From: Multifurca ochricompacta
Lineage: Eukaryota > Basidiomycota > Agaricomycetes > Russulales > Russulaceae
Reading direction: 5' to 3'
Length of the DNA stretch: 64,000 nucleotides
Assembly: GCA_022496185.1 (NCBI GenBank)
Contig: WTXG01000026.1
Span: 1-64,000, forward strand
The notes beneath the pieces are model-generated. The model was not told the origin of the DNA and did not search any database. It saw only the letters and a list, made by a program, of their open reading frames with translations. The position numbers and the translations under genes were made by a program. Within the stretch, counting starts at the first letter, position 1, and every line of letters begins with the position of its first letter. Below, one piece after another: positions 57,700 to 64,000 of the stretch.

Positions 57700-60231
57700 A
57701 TGTCGTCTCAACTGACCATTGCCATTCCTGTCTTTGACAGATCTAACTATTCCACTTGGGCCAATGTGATGAGGGCTTTCCTTATGTCTAGTGGGCTTTG
57801 GGAGGTCACGAATGGCTCCGACTCTCATCCTAATGCCAAGGATGAACAGAACCCCACTGAAGATGAAAAATTACTTCAGAAGGAATGGGACTGCACTGAT
57901 AACAAGGCGATTGGCACTATAATCTTGAGGCTGTCCACTGTGATCCAGCATGAACATACCTCAACTGGCTCTTCCTTTCTTATATGGATCAGTCTAAAGA
58001 GCAAGTATGGCTCAGTGGGGCCCACTGCAATCTTTAGGGACTTCAAAGAAGCCCTAAACTTTTGCCTGGACTCTGCCAAGCACCCCTTGCCTCAGATTAA
58101 CCACCTTGAGGTCACCTTTGAGTGCCTTGAGACCAATAGTGTCACCATCCCTGATGTCTTGCAGGGCATGCTCCTGCTCCATATGCTCCCTCCCAAATGG
58201 GAGGCCCTTATCCCCACCATCCTTGTCGGAAGACCTCCTTCCAACATTAATCTAGCCATAATCTGCGATGCCATGCTTGCTCAGTGGGAGCAAGATCGAT
58301 CCAGGGGTAAGAACCCTCATGCAGCTAATAAGCTCTCAGCAATCAAATGTGATAAACAGGCATGTGCGCGCAGTGATACTGACTGTTGAAAGTTAGCATG
58401 TAAGGCTAAAGGGACAAGTTATACTTCAGAGGTGAAGGAAACTCTATTATACTATACTACACACCTAAAGGGACAAGTTATCTACAAGAGATGGTTAGTC
58501 AAAGGTAAAGTAGTAAGTAAAGTAGAAAGGACTTACACTTCAGAGGTGAAGGAAACTCTGAAGTGTAAGAGACGAAACAGACACCCTTATATACTACTCA
58601 AGGGATGGTCTGTGTGCAATGGAATATGCTAGAATGTACTACTGAGGGACAAAGGCCATTGGCCAGTGAGATATCACATGCTATACAGGATTACTAAGGT
58701 ACATCAGTCAGCTGCTGCGCATTGCGAGAAAGAAAGTAATAATGATATGGTAAAAAGTCCGAAACTCCGAATCAATATCTAATCTAATCTTGCACAGCTT
58801 AGACCCTAACCTAGATGCCTGAAGCACCTCAAGACACATGCCATGTCAACAAAATGGAAGCAGGGTGACCCTCGCTTTAATCAGCAGAAACACTTCGGTG
58901 GCAAGCAGCCAGAGCAAGCAGAGAAACAGTCGGATCAGAAATTCCAGCGCAGGCGCTGTGCCAGGAAGAAGTACAGAGATAATCAGCAGTCCAAGGGACA
59001 GCAGCATTCTCACATTGCCAATCAGGCGTTCTTCCCTCCTCCTCATCTCATGACCACGCCATCCATTCCCTCACCTCCTGCATTTAAATCTCATTACAGG
59101 AACAGAAGGCCTCACATCGTGATGTGTACCACACCTAAGGAGCAGATCCCTGGCCACTATCAAGTGTTTAACCAAGCCTTGGATCTGTGTGACAATATAG
59201 GTGTGCCAGGGACCTCTCGTAACATTAAACTGCTTGAGGCCTGCATCACTGACCAATTCTCAAGAGTGTCATCCAGTAAGACCAAACTGGAGGACCTTGA
59301 AGAGGATGGAGATGAGCTGCCCCACAAGAAAACCAGATCCCCCTTGCCTATCAACATCAATTCAGAAGACGAGGAGGAGGACCCCAATAATCCTCTGGAC
59401 TGGGGTTCTGATCATCTTGATGATCAGTTGGCTGATCTGGCTGGTCTAGATGAGGACAACGATCAAGATGTGTATGTCCCTCCTTTCCTTCTACCCTGCA
59501 AAGCTCATAGACACATTTATGCTTCTTTAGTTTGCACTTCTAGGGAACCCCCCATTGAGAGCCATTGTTATGCAGGAGTAAACAGCACAGTACATGACTT
59601 TAGGTCATGTACCAATATATTTGAGTTGCAGCATAATTGCCTGTGTGCTAAATGTAAAGGAAAGACTATGGATGATAGCCATATAACATGGCTCTTAGAT
59701 TCAGGTGCTTCATCGCACTTTACCTTTTCTCTCGACGATTTCATTGAGTATGAGGACATGGCGAACCCTGAGCCCATTAAAATGGCTTCTAAGCCAATCT
59801 ATATCAAAGGGAAGGGTACAGTTCTACTAGAACATGATGTCACATACAATGGAGTCACTAAAATGCACACTATGCACTTATATCCAGTATATTACATTCC
59901 TGATATTACTGGGAGACTCCTAAGTGTTGGAGAATTTCTTAAGCAAGGGCTGAACATCTATGGGGACGAACACCAATTAACCTTGTGCAATAAGGGATCC
60001 AAAGTCCCTGTTATTCAATGCCATCCGGTGATTCCTGGCCAAACTATCTATTGGCTTCATTCTAAGATTGCAAATTTATGATCTTACTCCACAATCTACA
60101 CTGTAGATTACGATCGAATGCATAAGTGCCTAGGACATCCTTCAAAGGAAGTCTTACATCATGCCAAAGATCACACTAAGGGATTCCCCTGAGATCTATC
60201 TTATCCAAAGACAGCTCCCTTATGCCCAGGA
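57700..60231 (+). pseudogene. Copia gag, protease and start of integrase, copy 2
   Basis: The frame starts MSSQLTIAIPVFDRSNYSTW and is open to the solo LTR at 58350. Past the LTR (from 58852) it continues in the frame that copy 1 has lost, through the Gln/Lys-rich segment, an acidic stretch, and the protease WLLDSGASSHFTF near 59690, to 60081. There CGA has become TGA (LRSY in copy 1), and a second CGA to TGA follows at about 60190. Many Arg codons have become Cys or His. Where copy 1 is shifted (near 16304 and 17385) this copy keeps the frame, so it preserves the ancestral reading. Confidence 0.85.
58350..58851 (-). mobile_element. Solo LTR in Copia copy 2
   Basis: A 502-bp insertion flanked by AAATG (58345-58349 and 58852-58856). 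On the minus strand it starts TGTTGACATGG and ends CCTGTTTATCA, and has a TATA box (TATATAAGGG, complement of 58582-58593). It contains two copies each of ACCTAAAGGGACAAGTTAT-like and ACTTCAGAGGTGAAGGAAAC sequence. TG...CA ends and a 5-bp TSD identify it as an LTR; TGTTGACATG is common in Copia LTRs. Confidence 0.8.
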
Positions 60232-60542
60232 TGTTACAAACCCCGTCTCTTCCCGTCTTTTTCTTCCTACCCAACGACAACCCTTCTTTGCCGCCTACCC
60301 TACACTACCAGATCACGTCTCCATCGTGGGATCCGTCACGTGCTCTACTTCCTTCCCCGTGACTGACTTTGCCTCTGTTTGCCTCGCGTTGTTTATGTTT
60401 GACTCTTATCTCTTATCTCTTATCATACGACCGGACACTTACTTAGTACCCTATCAGAAGCCAGGCTTTACGCCCTCCGCTTTCGTATATTTGGGCCCAT
60501 CTGACTCTGTACCCTTATCTCGTAGACGCCCACTGAGTTACG

Positions 60543-60550
60543 TATATAAG
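60543..60550 (+). promoter_or_regulatory. TATA box of the Gypsy LTR
   Basis: TATATAAG, 34 bases before the AGACTTGACTT motif that should lie at the 5' end of the RNA. Confidence 0.65.
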
Positions 60551-60576
60551 TCCGCTGTAGCTACCCTGTAGACCTC

Positions 60577-60587
60577 AGACTTGACTT
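60577..60587 (+). other. Self-primer segment at the presumed RNA 5' end
   Basis: AGACTTGACTT is the exact complement of the 11-base primer-binding site at 60813-60823. Its position, 34 bases after the start of the TATA box, fits the transcription start, as in Tf1, where the first 11 bases of the RNA prime reverse transcription. Confidence 0.65.
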
Positions 60588-60812
60588 ATTGAATACATCG
60601 GTGCCTGTCTTCTGGACGTCTCCTTTGATCTCTGACTTAGTTGTCTCGAGTGCTTTTGGCACTTCTCCGCTCAACATCGTCTTAGGGAAGCGTCCCTTTG
60701 ACTTTGACTCATCCTCCTTACGCTCCAAGAAGCCTTATTGGTTTCTTATCTGACTCCACGAACTACGCTGTCACACAAGTCGTGTGGAACGTCCTGCACC
60801 GGACGTAACATC

Positions 60813-60823
60813 AAGTCAAGTCT
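60813..60823 (+). other. Primer-binding site, self-priming type
   Basis: AAGTCAAGTCT lies two bases after the LTR end. It does not begin with TGG, so it does not fit a tRNA 3' end, and it is perfectly complementary to 60577-60587. Confidence 0.65.
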
Positions 60824-60829
60824 CCCGTC

Positions 60830-62344
60830 GTGGCTTCCAGCCGCAGTCAGACCTTGTTTAAAGAAGAGCTCATCGAACGTCGAGAAGAGAATAATCTTTC
60901 ACAGCAGACACTTGGCTCTGCCGCCTGGAAGGACTTTGAATCCGAGTTTGGATATTACGTCTATCACGACGGAAGATACCAACCGGTAGAATACGACGAC
61001 GAGAAGAGGGTTTGGTATCGGATCCGATATTCGGATAGCCGACACTCTTGGGTCACTACAGGACCCGCCCCACCTGAATTCGGATTAGGACCGTGGAGAG
61101 AAAATCCCCCGGCCATTGTCACGGACTCTGAACCAGAAGAGTACGTAGAAGAACATAGCGAAGAAGCACTGGTATTAGCGTCGACTACAACCCCAGTTGC
61201 ACCGGCAGTTGTCACGATCAGAGCCCCTGCTTTGACAACTCCTCAGATATCCACACAGTCCACCAGCACCGTTACTCCATCTAAACAAAGAATGTCTACT
61301 ATTGCTGCTCAGCTCCCAGACCCAGTCCCTCCTCCGCCACCTCCACCAGCAATGATGCCGCCAAACATACCCCCACCCTCTGGGCGGTTGTCGGGAGTAC
61401 TGCCTCAGACATTCACCGGAGACCGCTCCCAGAGCAAGAAATTCATGTTGGAATTTACAACCTTCAAGAATTTCAACCATGATGTTCCCCAGATCATCAA
61501 CCCCTTTCAGCGCGCCAATCTCTTCCTATCTCTGATACGAGGAGATGCAGTAGATGACTGGACAATGGAACAGCTGGAGTGGCTGAACGAAGAAGTTGAA
61601 AGTGGTCGTCGTACCACTAGTGAAGGTCTTTGGGAAACGATTGCCCAGAGATTCAAGGATGCGTTCACAGATGGGCAGGCCAAGCAGAAGGCTGCCCAAG
61701 AGCTGAAGTCCCTTAAAATGGAAAAGGGAGAGTTGGATGCCTATGTGGCGAAGTTCAGAAGCCTGGCGAATAGAGCTGGGTATGATACAGACGAAGAGGC
61801 TACATTGGACCTCTTCTCGCAAGGGCTGCCCAACCCGCTGGTCAAAAACATTATCCAATTCCATCACCCCCAGGACTGGGATGCATGGGTCGATGCTGCC
61901 AGACGACAGCAACAAGATTATCTCGACTTCCAGACACGTTTCGGAGTCGACACTAAGAAAGGAAAAACCCGTGACCAGTGGAAGGCCGCCTTTGGAGTTA
62001 AGCCCGCCCATGCCTCCCAAAGGGACCCAAATGCGATGGACACCTCGGCTGACAGAACCAGAGCGCGAGTGGCGCTTACTGAAGACGAGAGACAAACGTT
62101 GATGAAGGAAGGGAGATGCTTTCGCTGCAAAGCGTTGGGCCACATGTCAAGGGAATGCCCAAGGAAAGGGGCACGAGTGGCGGAAGCAACGGTCTCACCT
62201 ATCCGCAACAATCCACCCACCGTCGACAAGAAAACGCCAACGAAAGAAGAAAAGGCGCAAGAAATATGGGCAAATATGATGAAGGAGAGTGAGGAAGTGC
62301 GAGCCATCCTGGTAGAAAAGGCGTTCGCCAAAAAGGATTTTTGA
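60830..62344 (+). CDS. gag: Gypsy Gag polyprotein
   Basis: A 504-codon frame beginning at GTG-GCT-TCC (ASSRSQTLFKEELIERRE); there is no ATG at this place, and an A to G change of an original ATG is likely. The first 90 residues resemble no domain I know; then come Pro-rich linkers (PPPPPPPAMMPP), the retrotransposon gag core (FTGDRSQSKKFMLEFTTFKN to ATLDLFSQGLPNPLV, residues about 188-345), and a CX2CX4HX4C zinc knuckle at residues 430-443 (CFRCKALGHMSREC). It would form the virus-like particle and bind the genomic RNA. The TGA stop at 62342 follows a possible -1 slippery site. Confidence 0.85.
   Translation: MASSRSQTLFKEELIERREENNLSQQTLGSAAWKDFESEFGYYVYHDGRYQPVEYDDEKRVWYRIRYSDSRHSWVTTGPAPPEFGLGPWRENPPAIVTDSEPEEYVEEHSEEALVLASTTTPVAPAVVTIRAPALTTPQISTQSTSTVTPSKQRMSTIAAQLPDPVPPPPPPPAMMPPNIPPPSGRLSGVLPQTFTGDRSQSKKFMLEFTTFKNFNHDVPQIINPFQRANLFLSLIRGDAVDDWTMEQLEWLNEEVESGRRTTSEGLWETIAQRFKDAFTDGQAKQKAAQELKSLKMEKGELDAYVAKFRSLANRAGYDTDEEATLDLFSQGLPNPLVKNIIQFHHPQDWDAWVDAARRQQQDYLDFQTRFGVDTKKGKTRDQWKAAFGVKPAHASQRDPNAMDTSADRTRARVALTEDERQTLMKEGRCFRCKALGHMSRECPRKGARVAEATVSPIRNNPPTVDKKTPTKEEKAQEIWANMMKESEEVRAILVEKAFAKKDF
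62335..62341 (+). promoter_or_regulatory. Possible -1 ribosomal frameshift site
   Basis: G-GAT-TTT stands in the gag frame just before TGA, and pol is in the -1 frame from this point. GGATTTA in the same register is a known retroviral slippery site (MMTV). No downstream pseudoknot was modelled. Confidence 0.45.
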
Positions 62345-64000
62345 TTGGCTCTACCCCATCGGCCTGGGCACGAGCATTACATGTAACCTCTGTGTACACT
62401 AGTCGCTTCAAATCACTGAAAATACCAGTACATTTCGAGACTACGCAGAGGACGGCCGATCGAGACATCCTGATAGATTCAGGAGCTACCGATAACTTCA
62501 TCAGTCCGCGAATGGCAAAGACTATGGGTTTGGGGACGCTGGAACTTCCCCAGGAAAAGAATATTTGGAACATAGATGGGACGGCCAATAGAGCCGGGAA
62601 GATCACTCATTACACCGACCTCAACGTCCAAGTAGGAGAAAGGACAAAAGCAATTCGATTCCTTGTCACCAATCTAGGGAGTGAAGATCTGATCCTAGGG
62701 TACCCGTGGTTGGCCGCGTTTGAACCAAAAATCAATTGGAGCGATGCAACCATGGACAAAGAATGTTACCCTGTTCTCATTACGTCGTTGGGATACGATT
62801 ACGCTGTCAGACATGCGAAGACAGAAGGAGAGGATGAAGGTCGCTGTTATGCTACCAAGGCGTCGGAACTTGCTCAGAAGGCAGTGGAGGGACATACTGA
62901 GAAGACCTTTGAAGAGGTGGTGCCAACAGTGTATCACCAACACTGGAAGGTATTCTCGGAAGAGGAATCACAGCGTTTCCCACCTGCGCGACCTTGGGAT
63001 CATGCTATTGAATTTACACCTGACACCCCATCTGCCATCGACTGCAAAATCTACCCATTATCCCCGAAAGAGCAGACAGCCCTCACGACGTTCCTCGAAG
63101 AGCACCTCGCAAAAGGTTACATTCGTCCATCCAAGTCACCATATGCATCACCCTTCTTCTTCATCAAGAAGAAGGATGGTAAACTCCGTCCAGTCCAGGA
63201 TTACCGACGAATAAACGCCCATACCATAAAGAATGCTTACCCCCTTCCTCTTATCTCTGAACTCATCGATACCATGCGGGACAAATCCCTCTTTTCCAAA
63301 ATGGACGTCCGATGGGGGTACAATAACATCAGAATTAAGGAAGGAGATCAATGTAAAGCCGCGTTTAAAACCAACCAGGGACTCTTCGAGCCAAATGTCA
63401 TGTTCTTCGGCCTTACTAACTCGCCTGCCACTTTTCAATCTATGATGAACCACATTTTCCGCGACCTCATCCTCACCGGTGAAGTAGTGGTGTACATGGA
63501 CGACATCCTTGTGGCGACGACAGATGATTTGGCTCATCACCGAGAGCGAGTCCACCAGGTATTGGGAATTCTACACGAACACGATCTATATCTCAAACCA
63601 GCCAAGTGCTCGTTTGAACAACGAAGCGTAGAATACCTAGGGGTTATCCTGGAAGGAGGATGTGTCCGAATGGACCCGGTAAAAGTGCAAGGGATCCGGG
63701 AGTGGCCCGTACCAATGTGTATCAAGGATGTGCGATCCTTCGTTGGATTCTGCAATTTCTACCGACGGTTTGTACAAGGATTCTCCGGAATTGCCCAACC
63801 ATTGAATGGGTTATTGAAGAAGGACGTACCCTGGCACTGGGGAGATGAACAACAACGAGCCTTTGAACAGATCCGAGATATCGTGGGCTCAGAGCCAGTT
63901 CTTCTGCAGCCAGATTTAGAGAAACCCTTCGAACTTGAAGTTGACGCGTCGCACTTTGCAAATGGAGCAGTACTAAACCAACGGGACACGACAGGCTTGC
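62341..64000 (+). CDS. pol: Gypsy Pol: protease, reverse transcriptase, RNase H (partial)
   Basis: The -1 frame relative to gag is open from 62293 through 64000 and runs off the window. It shows a retropepsin (ILIDSGATDNFI, near 62470-62505, and LGYPWL), then an RT with PLSPKEQTALTTFLEEHLAK, FFFIKKKDGKLRPVQDYR, FFGLTNSPATFQSMMN and the catalytic YMDD (63493-63504), a thumb/connection with FVGFCNFYRRFVQGFS, and the start of RNase H (LEVDASHFANGAVL). No stop or shift is seen in 553 codons. Integrase and the 3' LTR would lie to the right. There is no ATG at the start, consistent with production as a Gag-Pol fusion. Confidence 0.9.
   Translation, partial: MIGSTPSAWARALHVTSVYTSRFKSLKIPVHFETTQRTADRDILIDSGATDNFISPRMAKTMGLGTLELPQEKNIWNIDGTANRAGKITHYTDLNVQVGERTKAIRFLVTNLGSEDLILGYPWLAAFEPKINWSDATMDKECYPVLITSLGYDYAVRHAKTEGEDEGRCYATKASELAQKAVEGHTEKTFEEVVPTVYHQHWKVFSEEESQRFPPARPWDHAIEFTPDTPSAIDCKIYPLSPKEQTALTTFLEEHLAKGYIRPSKSPYASPFFFIKKKDGKLRPVQDYRRINAHTIKNAYPLPLISELIDTMRDKSLFSKMDVRWGYNNIRIKEGDQCKAAFKTNQGLFEPNVMFFGLTNSPATFQSMMNHIFRDLILTGEVVVYMDDILVATTDDLAHHRERVHQVLGILHEHDLYLKPAKCSFEQRSVEYLGVILEGGCVRMDPVKVQGIREWPVPMCIKDVRSFVGFCNFYRRFVQGFSGIAQPLNGLLKKDVPWHWGDEQQRAFEQIRDIVGSEPVLLQPDLEKPFELEVDASHFANGAVLNQRDTTGL

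Larger units (their letters stand above)
56976..60231 (+). mobile_element. Ty1/Copia retrotransposon, copy 2 (mutated, 5' part only)
   Basis: This copy is collinear with copy 1 from the 5' LTR to the start of integrase. It inserted at the right edge of hydrolase block 2 (left flank AGAAA) and is cut at 60232 by a Gypsy element; the 3' part would lie beyond the window. Compared with copy 1 it carries many CG to TG and CG to CA changes. A 502-bp solo LTR sits in gag. It is dead. Confidence 0.9.
60232..60810 (+). repeat. 5' LTR of the young Gypsy element
   Basis: 579 bp from TGTTACAAACCCC to GGACGTAACA. The terminal TGTTAC/GTAACA pair is a perfect 6-bp inverted repeat. Confidence 0.85.
60232..64000 (+). 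mobile_element. Young Ty3/Gypsy retrotransposon (5' part)
   Basis: A 5' LTR (60232-60810), a primer-binding site, gag and an uninterrupted pol frame run to the window edge. It inserted into Copia copy 2. Unlike that copy it is rich in CpG, and its coding frames are open apart from the gag start codon, so it is the youngest layer of the nest. The primer-binding site is of the self-priming kind known from Tf1. Confidence 0.9.

Overview
The window looks like a transposon-rich, gene-poor accessory region of a filamentous basidiomycete (Agaricomycetes). The signs are a large family of F-box/leucine-rich proteins of the type 'LPDDVLLEIFxFY...HVCRRWR', an alpha/beta hydrolase gene split by four short GT-AG introns, and fungal Ty3/Gypsy, Ty1/Copia, LINE and DNA transposons. 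I cannot name the species from sequence alone.

Layout. 1-8.5 kb: a decayed Ty3/Gypsy element on the minus strand. Its integrase is split by a 1,258-bp solo LTR (1077-2334, TSD TTTGT) and cut at the left by the end of a DNA transposon (1-251). 8.5-29.7 kb: a plus-strand tandem array of three F-box units (A 11863-14863, B 23525-24901, C 28286-29663), each with a long related 5' spacer. Only B is an intact ORF. A is interrupted by a 1,614-bp DNA transposon, and a nearly complete Ty1/Copia element (14942-20963, TSD ATGTG) sits just downstream of A. C lies behind a 444-bp GC-rich hAT-like MITE (27722-28165, TSD CTCAACAA) and has a frameshifted tail. 30.8-50.1 kb: a facing minus-strand array of six more F-box loci (D to I). 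H and I are intact ORFs; D, E, F and G are broken.

A duplicated block of about 2.8 kb carries a soluble epoxide hydrolase-like gene. Block 1 (about 32315-35160) lies inside the F-box array and has a one-base shift in exon 1. Block 2 (about 54182-56975) encodes an uninterrupted 326-residue product after splicing of five exons. A ~315-bp segment upstream of the gene is inverted between the blocks.

50.6-64 kb is a nested pile of mobile DNA: an RT relic, a second end of the DNA transposon family, a probable hAT-like element of 1.85 kb with an LTR inside it, a LINE fragment, then hydrolase block 2. Block 2 is followed by a second Copia copy (56976-60231) that carries a 502-bp solo LTR and is cut at 60232 by a young Ty3/Gypsy element running off the window. 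That Gypsy has an intact gag frame (except its ATG), an open pol frame, and an 11-base primer-binding site complementary to its own LTR.

How the parts relate. The F-box proteins probably act as substrate adaptors of SCF ubiquitin ligases and form a birth-and-death family; the hydrolase is a separate metabolic gene caught in the same rearrangements. Comparing the two Copia copies shows almost only CpG to TpG/CpA changes in the second, the footprint of cytosine methylation and deamination, including two CGA to TGA stops. Several genes are broken by single-base indels, so some 'pseudogenes' may be sequencing errors.
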